Shown: one piece after another, positions 8,817-18,000 of the stretch
Layout: every line of letters starts with the position of its first letter
Position numbering within the stretch: the first letter of the stretch is position 1
NCBI GenBank assembly: GCA_018698135.1
Contig: JABINZ010000161.1
Coordinates: 1 to 62,725 of the forward strand
Source: Bacteroidota bacterium
Lineage (GTDB): Bacteria; Bacteroidota; Bacteroidia; CAILMK01; JAAYUY01
Reading direction: 5' to 3'
DNA: 62,725 bases
Notes under the pieces: model-generated
What the model saw: the letters and a program-made list of their open reading frames with translations, nothing else
Database searches by the model: none
What the model was told of the DNA's origin: nothing
Position numbers and translations under genes: made by a program

Positions 8817-9833
8817 CTAAACTTTTTTAAGAAATTGACATGTATCTGCAACTGATTTTTCTACTTCAATAAAATCTTTTTTCAGTGCATTTATAACTTT
8901 TGAATTATTGTAATAATATCGACTAGTTGCCAATTTCAACAATTCAGGTGTAATTATGGCATTCGACCGGCTTATAAAAGCCCGAAATCGATCAAGGATA
9001 GAAACCAAATAACTCAAAAAATAATTTGCCTCTTTTGCTTTGGTCGGTATTTCAAAATGTTTATACATCTGCTGAAATAGTTCTTTGTAGCTAACATTAT
9101 CAGAAACCAAAATATAACGTTCGTTATACAATTTTTCATCACGACTCAATTCATACAAAAAATCTGCAACATCTCTTACATCTATATAACCATTTACACC
9201 TTTTGTATAATATTTAAATCCTTTTTGAATGAGACGGAATATTTTCGAGACCTCATTTTCCTCAACTGCTGGTCCAATTACAACCCCTGGGTTAACAATA
9301 ACACCTTTCAATCCCTCTTTATACGAGCGCCAAACCTCTAATTCCGACATATACTTACTAATGCCATAAACGGAACCTTGTTTTTTATGATGGCTAAATT
9401 CAGATTCATCAATGGTTTCCTTATCCCCCCTTCCAAGAGAAGCAATGGAGCTTACAAAATGGAACTTATTAACTCCGTTTTCTAAAGCAAGATCCGTCAT
9501 ATTTTTTGTTGCGCCTACATTGACATTCAACAAATAATCTTTTTCTTTTCCTTGAAAACTCACTATTGCCGACAAATGAAAGATTTCGTCAATCCCATGA
9601 AAACAAGTTTTCAAATCAGCAAGACAAGTTAAATCAGCATCCACCCAATCTATCTGCTGATTGTAGCTTTCAAAATCAGAAAATTCATTTTGATTCAAAA
9701 AATCAAAAGCAAGTTTTACCTGTTTCAAATTACTACTTGAACGTTTAATAGCTCGGACTTGATGCCCTTCCTTTACCAGTCTGAATAATAAATATGAACC
9801 TAGAAATCCTGTAGCTCCGCTAATCAGTATCAT
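8817..9833 (-). CDS. NAD(P)-dependent epimerase/dehydratase (extended SDR, dihydroflavonol-reductase-like)
   Basis: 338 residues. The N-terminal Rossmann motif is ISGATGFLGSYL (TGxxGxxG) and the catalytic-type YxxxK is YGISKY, preceded by a conserved serine (FVSSIASLG). This is the layout of extended short-chain dehydrogenases acting on sugars, sterols or flavonol-like ketones. The substrate cannot be read from the sequence. It is the first gene of a minus-strand operon with uvrB and DUF1456, but no functional link to DNA repair is evident. Cytoplasmic. Confidence 0.85.
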   Translation of the reverse strand: MILISGATGFLGSYLLFRLVKEGHQVRAIKRSSSNLKQVKLAFDFLNQNEFSDFESYNQQIDWVDADLTCLADLKTCFHGIDEIFHLSAIVSFQGKEKDYLLNVNVGATKNMTDLALENGVNKFHFVSSIASLGRGDKETIDESEFSHHKKQGSVYGISKYMSELEVWRSYKEGLKGVIVNPGVVIGPAVEENEVSKIFRLIQKGFKYYTKGVNGYIDVRDVADFLYELSRDEKLYNERYILVSDNVSYKELFQQMYKHFEIPTKAKEANYFLSYLVSILDRFRAFISRSNAIITPELLKLATSRYYYNNSKVINALKKDFIEVEKSVADTCQFLKKV

Positions 9834-9932
9834 ATGAACCTTTAATCTTAAGGCTCGAAATTAGTGAATAATGGAGGATTTTTTGAGAGTCAAATTGAAG
9901 TAATAGAAATTCATCTGTGAATAATTCTCGAA

Positions 9933-9961
9933 TTGAAAATATGTATTGATTTGTAGCTTTG
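9933..9961 (+). promoter_or_regulatory. Candidate promoter of the arginase-like gene
   Basis: TAGCTTTG at 9954-9961 matches the -7 consensus TAnnTTTG. A TTG at 9933-9935 lies 18 bp upstream, near the -33 position. The ATG of the gene is at 9980. Confidence 0.45.
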
Positions 9962-9979
9962 TTATCTTAAAATGAAATC

Positions 9980-11128
9980 ATGAGTCTGAGTGATAATTTC
10001 GTTCCCGTTCACATTGCCGATGAACTTGATGTTAAAAACTATTCATCTGATTGTTGGATAAACAAGCTGTCCATTTTCGATCAAAGTTTCCCTTTACTGG
10101 ATGGGAAGAAAATTGCCCTGATTGGCATTGTTTCCGAAGAATCAAAATACGAAGCCAATCATGTTAGAAATTTCCTCTATTCGATGACGAAAATTGAATA
10201 CGCATCTGTTTTTGTTGATTTGGGAAATTTCATATTTGACTATCAAGATGGACGAATTCAAGAAAAACTGGGTTTCACTTTAAGTGAAATTATTGGTGCA
10301 GGATTGATACCCATTTTAATTGGTTCAAGCCAGGAATTAACTTATGCACAATACATGGCATTTGAGTATCTTGAACGATATGTGAATATTATAAGTGTTG
10401 ATTCCAGAATAGACTTAAATCTGGATGATGAAGGAGATGTTAAAGATGACAATTACCTTTCAAAAATATTAATGAAAGAGCCACCTTATTTATTCAATCT
10501 TTGTCAGTTGGCTTATCAATCACATCAAACCGATAGCAGAGTTTTAAAATTATTAGAAAACTATCATTTTGATTTTATTCGCTTGGGGAAAATTCGAGAT
10601 TCCTTTGAGGAAATAGAACCCATTGTACGAAGTGGTGATTTACTGAGTTTTGATATATCCGCTATCAGGCAATCTGATTCATCAGCTTGCAACTCACCAT
10701 CGCCTAGTGGATTATTTGCTGAAGAAGCATGTCGTATTTGCAGAATTGCTGGTGCCAGTAACAATCTTGCTTCAGCTGCATTTTATGAATTCAATTCAAT
10801 GAAGGATAAACGTGGACAATCGGCACACCTGATCGCACAAATGATCTGGTATTTTACTGATGGTGTTTACCATCGAATTACTGAAGGCAAATTCAACGAT
10901 AGCAATAACTATGTAAAATACATGACAACTGATCAGGACAATGTACATGAAATGGTTTTTTACAAGAGTAAGAAAAGCAATCGTTGGTGGATGGAGGTGC
11001 CTGTAAGCCACAAAAAGAAAAACTATATTGGCAAAGAACTATTCCCCTGTTCCTATAAAGATTATGAATTGGCAACCAAAGGTGAAATTCCGGAGAGGTG
11101 GTGGAAAGCACTTAAAAAACTCAGCTAG
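9980..11128 (+). CDS. Arginase-fold 'formimidoylglutamase' family protein lacking metal ligands
   Basis: 382 residues with the ureohydrolase (arginase/agmatinase) fold layout. True members bind two Mn ions through GGDHS, DAHxD and a SxDxDxxDP motif. Here the matching segments read GSSQE (115-119), DSRID (141-145) and SFDISAIRQSD (223-233), so the key histidines and one Asp of the DxD pair are absent. Bacteroidota carry a whole subfamily like this, usually annotated formimidoylglutamase. From the residues seen, hydrolysis by the usual mechanism is unlikely. A C-terminal extension of about 85 residues is rich in aromatic and basic residues (KKSNRWWMEVP). It has its own promoter and precedes gcvT by 160 bp. 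Confidence 0.8.
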   Translation: MSLSDNFVPVHIADELDVKNYSSDCWINKLSIFDQSFPLLDGKKIALIGIVSEESKYEANHVRNFLYSMTKIEYASVFVDLGNFIFDYQDGRIQEKLGFTLSEIIGAGLIPILIGSSQELTYAQYMAFEYLERYVNIISVDSRIDLNLDDEGDVKDDNYLSKILMKEPPYLFNLCQLAYQSHQTDSRVLKLLENYHFDFIRLGKIRDSFEEIEPIVRSGDLLSFDISAIRQSDSSACNSPSPSGLFAEEACRICRIAGASNNLASAAFYEFNSMKDKRGQSAHLIAQMIWYFTDGVYHRITEGKFNDSNNYVKYMTTDQDNVHEMVFYKSKKSNRWWMEVPVSHKKKNYIGKELFPCSYKDYELATKGEIPERWWKALKKLS

Positions 11129-11289
11129 TGAAATTATTATTTGTATTTTTTTGATAATTACAATTAATTCCTGAACTTTTATTTTTTAAAAAGCTATTAT
11201 TTATGCAAAAAATCGATATTTGTATACCTAATACCTACTAATCACACAAAATATTAACAACTTTATAATTATTAATTTGATTCAATTAC

Positions 11290-12381
11290 ATGAAACCTAC
11301 TGCATTAACTGAAAAACATATTGCTTTTGGAGCAAAAATGGTCCCATTCGCAGGATATAATATGCCTGTTTACTACGAAGGAATTAAAGCTGAACACATA
11401 ACTGTTAGAGATAAAGTTGGTGTTTTTGATGTGTCTCATATGGGAGAATTTACAGTTGAAGGCAAAGATTCACTGAATTTTCTTCAATTTGTCACATCTA
11501 ATGATGTTGCCGCTCTCGAAGCCGGTAAAATTCAGTACAGTTGTTTTCCCAATGATAAAGGAGGTATTGTTGACGATTTGTTGGTATACCATAAAGATAA
11601 AGACAAGTATTTACTTGTTGTTAATGCAGCAAATATTGATAAAGATTGGGCTTGGGTTTCAAAACAAGCAGAAAAATTTGATGTTGAGCTAAAAAATATA
11701 TCAGAAAATATTGCTCAAATTGCTGTTCAAGGACCAAGTGCTACTAAAACTCTTCAGAAATTAACAGATATTAATTTAGCAGAAATAAGTTATTACACTT
11801 TTACATATGGAACTTTCGCTGGAATTCCAGACGTTTTAATTTCTGCTACCGGCTATACTGGTTCAGGAGGATTTGAATTGTATAGCAAAAATGAAGACAT
11901 GGGGCTGATATGGGACAAAGTCTTTGAAGCTGGTGAAGAATTTGGTATAAAACCAATTGGTTTAGGAGCACGCGACACCTTGCGTCTTGAAGTTGGTTTC
12001 TGCCTTTATGGAAACGATATTGATGATACAACCTCCCCAATCGAAGCAGGTTTAGGTTGGATTACTAAATTCAACAAAGATTTCATGATGAAAGATTTTC
12101 ATTTGAAATTAAAGGAAGAAGGTGTTAGCAAAAGATTAGTTGGAATTGAATTACTTGATAAAGGTGTTCCTCGTCAGCATATGGAGATTTTTAATAGTGA
12201 TCAAGAGATTATTGGAGAAATCACTTCGGGAACTCAATCGCCTTACTCAGGTAGAAATATTGCAATGGGATATGTTTCAAAACCTTTTGCTAAAGCAGAT
12301 ACAGAATTATTAATTCAATCGAGAAATAAGTTTTTACAAGCTAAAGTTGTAAAACTACCTTTCTATAAGAAGATTACTTAA
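11290..12381 (+). CDS. gcvT: Aminomethyltransferase (glycine cleavage T protein)
   Basis: 363 residues, normal for GcvT. It transfers the aminomethyl group from lipoylated H protein to tetrahydrofolate, giving methylene-THF and ammonia. Family marks: VPFAGYNMPVYY near the N-terminus, VGVFDVSHMGEF, NDKGGIVDDLLVY (folate pocket), TGYTGSGGFELY, and GLGARDTLRLEVGFCLYGND. The genes for the P, H and L proteins are not in the window. The upstream gap of about 160 bp is AT-rich and contains a near-consensus -7 (GATATTTG). Links functionally to metF and metH further right through the folate pool. Confidence 0.96.
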   Translation: MKPTALTEKHIAFGAKMVPFAGYNMPVYYEGIKAEHITVRDKVGVFDVSHMGEFTVEGKDSLNFLQFVTSNDVAALEAGKIQYSCFPNDKGGIVDDLLVYHKDKDKYLLVVNAANIDKDWAWVSKQAEKFDVELKNISENIAQIAVQGPSATKTLQKLTDINLAEISYYTFTYGTFAGIPDVLISATGYTGSGGFELYSKNEDMGLIWDKVFEAGEEFGIKPIGLGARDTLRLEVGFCLYGNDIDDTTSPIEAGLGWITKFNKDFMMKDFHLKLKEEGVSKRLVGIELLDKGVPRQHMEIFNSDQEIIGEITSGTQSPYSGRNIAMGYVSKPFAKADTELLIQSRNKFLQAKVVKLPFYKKIT

Positions 12382-12402
12382 CACCTTACTTAATTTACCG
12401 CT

Positions 12403-12867
12403 ATGATGCAGATTACAGAACTGGAAGTTTGGAAGGCAGCAATCGAGCTGGCCAAACGTTGTTATGAAATTTCTGCTGATTTCTCCGACCAAGCACAATA
12501 CGGATTATCAGCCCAAATAAGAAGGACCGTAACCAACATTCCGGCCAATGTTTCTGCTGCAGCCAGCCGAAAGCATGGTAAAGAATCATTACGTCATTTA
12601 TTCCGTTCACGCGACCTGATTTATGAGGTAGAATCTCATATTTATCTCGCAAATAGAATGGGCTATATAGATGATGAATTACTCGAATCTATGCTGGAAA
12701 CTTTGAATACATCAAAAAGATTGCTTTTTGGCTTTATTAAATATTACAAACGATCTGGATCAACAGATTATAGAAGTCGAAGACACAATCCTGGAGGCAG
12801 CAGTCATTCGCATGATGAAATATCATCAACGGATACTGATGTTGAAGAAATTGATGATGACTTTTAA
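12403..12867 (+). CDS. Four-helix-bundle protein (23S rRNA intervening-sequence family)
   Basis: 154 residues. Residues 1-120 show the S23/four-helix-bundle pattern: an N-terminal LEVWKAAIELAKRCYEI, then LSAQIRRTVTNIPANVSAAAS, a helix with SLRHLFRSRDLIYEVESHI, and a final LETLNTSKRLLFGFIKYY. The function of this family is unknown; members are found inside rRNA intervening sequences and as free genes. The last 35 residues are a low-complexity tail that turns strongly acidic (TDTDVEEIDDDF). It lies 21 bp after gcvT and may be co-transcribed. A second, broken member lies at 41356-41713. Confidence 0.85.
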   Translation: MMQITELEVWKAAIELAKRCYEISADFSDQAQYGLSAQIRRTVTNIPANVSAAASRKHGKESLRHLFRSRDLIYEVESHIYLANRMGYIDDELLESMLETLNTSKRLLFGFIKYYKRSGSTDYRSRRHNPGGSSHSHDEISSTDTDVEEIDDDF

Positions 12868-13099
12868 TTGAAGTTATCAACTTTATACTCATTATTGCTT
12901 TTAAGAAAACAATTTGCGTTTTAGATTAAACTCGAAACCCTGCTTCTTTTCAAGAATTTAACATGCATTTACTTCAAGCTATTTAAGTAGATTTAACGTT
13001 TTAATAATCTTAAATCTATTTTGATTAGATAATTAATAATAATTTTGATCTGTTATATTAAAGGGAAATGTACTTGAAAAACAGTTATAAACTTTATTA

Positions 13100-13789
13100 A
13101 TGAGTATACAAAACAACACCATTTTACTAGTGGATGATGACAGCGATACCTTAGAATTTCTTACATACAATTTAGAGAAAGAAGATTATATAGTACATAC
13201 TGCATCAAATGGATACGAAGCCATTAAGCAAGCTGTAAAAATTATTCCTGACTTAATTATTTTAGATGTGATGATGCCGGGCATGGATGGTGTTGAAACC
13301 TGCACTGAACTCAGAAACATAATGGAATTAAAAAATACGGTTATCTCATTTCTCACAGCCCGAGGAGAAGATTATTCTCATGTTGTAGGGCTGGAAGCAG
13401 GGGCTGATGATTATATAGTAAAGCCTATAAAACCCAAAATTCTTGTCAGTAAGGTAAAATCTTTACTTAGGCGAAATGCTGTAGGCAAAACTGAAGACTC
13501 TCAAATTCAACAATTTGGAAATATAATTATTAATCGGGAACGCTATTTGGTTGTCAAAGATGGAACTGATATAGTTTTACCTCGAAAAGAATTTGAACTA
13601 ATATCTTATCTTAGTTCAAATCCCGGAAAAGTATTTACCAGAGATGATATTCTTAAAACAATTTGGGGAGAAGACGTAATCGTTGGAGACCGAACCATAG
13701 ATGTTCATATTCGAAAACTGAGGGAGAAATTAGGGAATGAATATTTCAAGACGATCAAAGGAGTTGGATATAAATTCGAATATGAATAA
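13100..13789 (+). CDS. PhoB/OmpR-family response regulator
   Basis: 229 residues. The receiver domain (1-125) has the acidic pair in LLVDDDSD, the phosphoacceptor Asp56 in LDVMMPGMDG, and the conserved Lys108 in DDYIVKP. The C-terminal winged-helix DNA-binding domain ends with the classic GDRTIDVHIRKLREKLG and IKGVGYKFE. It should be phosphorylated by the kinase that follows 28 bp downstream. The target genes are unknown. The resemblance to PhoB/PhoR raises the idea of phosphate control, but no pst or pho genes are nearby. Confidence 0.93.
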   Translation: MSIQNNTILLVDDDSDTLEFLTYNLEKEDYIVHTASNGYEAIKQAVKIIPDLIILDVMMPGMDGVETCTELRNIMELKNTVISFLTARGEDYSHVVGLEAGADDYIVKPIKPKILVSKVKSLLRRNAVGKTEDSQIQQFGNIIINRERYLVVKDGTDIVLPRKEFELISYLSSNPGKVFTRDDILKTIWGEDVIVGDRTIDVHIRKLREKLGNEYFKTIKGVGYKFEYE

Positions 13790-13817
13790 TCAGGCAAATA
13801 AATACTAATTTCCCAAA

Positions 13818-14879
13818 GTGGAATCCATAATGAAAATGAAGAACCTAACTCCCTTACAATTATCCTTACTTAATTCATCAATTGTTTCTGTTTTAATCGG
13901 CATTATATATTTATTAATTCATATTATATTCAACATTAGCGAATGGTATATGTTTTTGATAGTGATTGGCATTACCTGGCTTGTTTCCTATCTGGTTTTT
14001 GCCTATACCTTGGAATTTTTCATCTATCGGAAAATTAAACTGATCTATAAAACCATCAATAATTTAAAACTTAAAGAAAAGGAATCTCCTGCTAAAATTG
14101 ATATTCGCAATGATATAATTACTGAAATTGGTGAGGAAGTTGTTGATTGGGCAAAAAGTAAAAACATTGAACTGGCACAGCTTAAAAACACCGAAACATT
14201 CAGAAGAGAGTTTTTAGGGAATGTGTCTCACGAACTCAAAAGCCCTATTTTCAACATTCAGGGTTATTTACATACTCTTTTAGATGGAGGACTTCATGAT
14301 GCATCAATAAATCAAAAGTATTTAAGCAAGGCCGCCAAGAATCTGGATAATTTATCTGAAATTGTTAACGATCTTGATATAATTTCTCGTTTGGAAACCG
14401 GAGAATTGAATATTGACCCTCAAAAATTTGATATTCATCAATTATGTGGTGAAATTTTTGATTCCTTAGAATTTCAAGCAAAACGACATACTATTTCCAT
14501 GGCCTTCAAAGATGGTTGTAATAAGAGTTTTTATGTATTTGCAGATATTGATAAAATCAAACAAGTATTAACAAACCTTATATCTAATTCATTAAAATAT
14601 GGAAAAGAAAAAGGGAAAACTTTGATCGGCTTTTATGATATGCATGATAATATTTTAATCGAAGTTACTGACAATGGCAATGGAATTGAACCAATACACC
14701 TTCCTCGACTTTTTGAACGTTTTTACCGTGTAGATAAAGCAAGGTCAAGAAGTGAAGGTGGCAGTGGCTTAGGTCTTGCCATAGTAAAACATATAATTGA
14801 AGCGCACGGTCAACAAATAAACGTTCGAAGCAGCATGCAAGTAGGAACCACATTTGGCTTTACACTTAAAAAAGCCTAG
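13818..14879 (+). CDS. PhoR-like membrane sensor histidine kinase
   Basis: 353 residues from a GTG at 13818; ATGs at 13830 and 13836 are equally plausible starts. Two membrane helices (about residues 17-40 and 43-66) form a short hairpin with almost no periplasmic loop, so the signal may be sensed in the membrane or cytoplasm. The DHp motif FLGNVSHELKSPI has the phosphorylated His near residue 138. The ATPase domain shows NLISNSLKYG (N box), DNGNGI (G1), LFERFYRVD (F box) and GGSGLGLAIVKHI (G2). Partner of the response regulator upstream. No PAS or HAMP domain is obvious. Confidence 0.93.
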   Translation: MESIMKMKNLTPLQLSLLNSSIVSVLIGIIYLLIHIIFNISEWYMFLIVIGITWLVSYLVFAYTLEFFIYRKIKLIYKTINNLKLKEKESPAKIDIRNDIITEIGEEVVDWAKSKNIELAQLKNTETFRREFLGNVSHELKSPIFNIQGYLHTLLDGGLHDASINQKYLSKAAKNLDNLSEIVNDLDIISRLETGELNIDPQKFDIHQLCGEIFDSLEFQAKRHTISMAFKDGCNKSFYVFADIDKIKQVLTNLISNSLKYGKEKGKTLIGFYDMHDNILIEVTDNGNGIEPIHLPRLFERFYRVDKARSRSEGGSGLGLAIVKHIIEAHGQQINVRSSMQVGTTFGFTLKKA

Positions 14880-15038
14880 TCTTTTTTCATTGCATTTTCA
14901 CCTCTCCTATTATTCTCTTTTTCCACAATAAATATTGTATTTAGTGTTCAAAATATTTGACTTAATTTATATATTGCGAATAGATACAGCATATAGTGAA
15001 ATGCTTTGCTGTAACTAAATAAAGGCAAAAACACATTT

Positions 15039-18000
15039 ATGATAAAAAAAGCTAACCTATTAGGAGCCTTACTGCTTATTTCAAGTTTCGTATTCGCTCA
15101 AACAAACTTTCTTTCATTCAACCAAAACGAATCATTATTTAATGATAAAATGCCCGTCAGAAGTGTTGATGAAAAAGACAACAATGGTTTAATCGTTGAA
15201 TATCAATTCCCGGGTGTATTTGTAAGCCAAATAGCAGATAATGGTATGGATTTCCAGAATCTTCACATCAAAGGTTTTACAAATTTAAAAGAAAGAGGCA
15301 AGCCAGCTCTTCCATCACATACTGATATAATTGCCTTACCACTTGGGACTGAAAATGTCTCTATTAAAATTCTTTCTGCTGAGAAACAGGAATACGATAA
15401 TTACATGATCTACCCTTCATTGAGGTTAGCTACAGGACGATGGGGAGATCCCGAACCAACTTTTGAAATAGATCAAGATTTTTATAATTCCAACATCAAT
15501 TATCCAAATGTTCCGGTAGATGTGGTTGAAATAAACAAAATAAGAGGAATGAATATGGCTTTTGTTCAATTGTGTCCTATTCAATTCAATCCTGCTGAAG
15601 GAAAAATAATTGTTTATTCAAAAATTAAGTATAAAATCGAGTTTCAGAAACAATCTGGATTTATTGACAAACGATCCTCCAATAATTACCTCAAAACCAT
15701 ACCTAATTTCATTCTTAATGATTTCTCAATTAAAAATGAAATTAGACAAAATGATTATACAAGAGCTCTTGCCGATCAGATGAGAGGAGAATCAAAAAGT
15801 TATATAATCATTACTCATTCAAAATACAAACAAGCCGCTGATAGTTTAGCACAATGGAAAATGCAACTGGGATATGGTGTAGAAGTTATTTCAAAATCAT
15901 TTTGGACAGCTGATGATGTGCGCAATGAAATTAAAACCCGCTACGATTCCTGGGATCCCAAACCAGATTATTTTGTAATTATAGGTGACAATGAAGATGT
16001 ACCGGGCGACAATATCCTTTCACCATCAAATGATGAATTCCATACAGATCTATATTTTGCTTGTATGGATGGCTTGAATGATTACATGCCCGACATTGCA
16101 CATGGAAGAATATCAGTTTCCTATGCTGGAGAAGCCAATCTGACCATTCGAAAAATCATTGATTATGAAAGAAAACCTTATAACGATTATGATTTCTACC
16201 ATACAGGTTTAAATTGTGCACAATATCAAGATGATGATAAAAATGGATATGCTGACAGAAGATTTTCATTAACCAGCGAAAATGTAAAAGATTATATTGA
16301 AAATGAGATCGGAAAAGATGTGAAACGTGTGTATGCCACAGATATTGATATCACTCCTCAATATTGGAACAATACATATTATGCAGCAGGAGAAGCCCTC
16401 GACTCCTCATTACTTAAACCCGGTTTTGAATGGAATGGATCAAAAACCGACATTGCCATTAATATCAATGCTGGTGCTTTTTATGTATTACACCGAGACC
16501 ATGGCTATTCTGGAGGACTTGGCTGGCATATGCCTCAATTCAAAACAAGTGATGTCAAGTCATTGCTTTCCAATGGAAAAAAACTTCCTATCGTATTTAG
16601 TATCAACTGCAATACCGGAGAATATCAATTACCTGAGTGTTTTGCAGAAGCATTTTTACGTCATAACAATGGAGGCGCAGCAGGTATTTTTGCCGCGGCT
16701 TATGTTAGCTATTCTGGATACAACGATGCTTTAACGCTTGGTTTTTTTGATGCCATATGGTCGAACCCCGGCCTCATTCCAAACTTTACAGGAAGTCAGG
16801 GAATTGGCAATCCTACTTTAAGTGATCATGAAGATATTTTTACCATGGGAGATGTTTTAAACCAGGGATTATTAAGAATGGTTGAAACATGGGGAACCAA
16901 TAAATATACATTTGAATTGTTCCATTATTTTGGTGATCCTGCCATGCGTATTTTTACAGAGAATCCACAACTCATAACTGCAGTCACACACAATGACAGC
17001 ATTATTTGTAATTCAACTTCATTTAGTATCTCAAATTGTAGCTTAGCTGATGCTTTAGTTACTTTGGTTTGTGATGGGGAGATTATTGCCATGGACACCT
17101 TAACCAATGGTAATGTTACCTTAAATTTTGATGCACTAGCAGGGAGTCAGGCTTATTTAACAATTTCAAAACATAATTATGCACCATACATAGCCATCAT
17201 ACCAATTACTGGTGGTTGCCCAAAATCAAGATTTGAAATAAGCAGCTCAAATAATTGCATAGATAATCCACTGACTGTAACTAGCAATTCAAGTGGAGAT
17301 ATTACAACATATTATTGGGATTTTGGACAAAATGCAACACCTGCTAATGCTACAACAGAAGGTCCTCACCAAATAGTTTATTCTACTGCAGGTAGCAAAA
17401 CCATCAGTTTAAAAACCACTGGTGCTGCAGGAATAAGCGAGTGGGAACTAGAAGTAGAAATCAATGAAAATTGTGAATTCTTCAGCCCCAATTCAGGGAA
17501 TTCTGTTATTACTAACTGCAATGGAATTCTTTATGATAATGGAGGAACATCAGATTATTCAAACAATACAGATGGAAGTATAACCATATCACCTACTGGA
17601 GCCAGTTCAGTGACACTTCAGTTTAAAAGTTTTGATTTTGAATTGGATTATGATTATCTGAAAATTTATGATGGAGCAAACATTTATGCTCCTCTTATTG
17701 GATCATACACTGGAAATAGCCTCCCAAATAGTGGTCAAATTACATCCACTACCGGATCAATAACCATCAGGCAAATTACAGATGAAGCTATGCAAAAAAC
17801 GGGTTATGAACTTATTTTCTTCTGTAATCAATCCAACACTGCTCCTCTGTCAAATTTTTATGCTTTGAGTCAGGAAAGTTGTAATGGTGTAGTTAGTTTC
17901 AACGATATGTCAAGAAACGCACCAGACAATTGGTTGTGGAATTTTGGAGATGGCAATACATCAACAGATCAAAATCCGTCACACAGCTATCTTGAAAATG

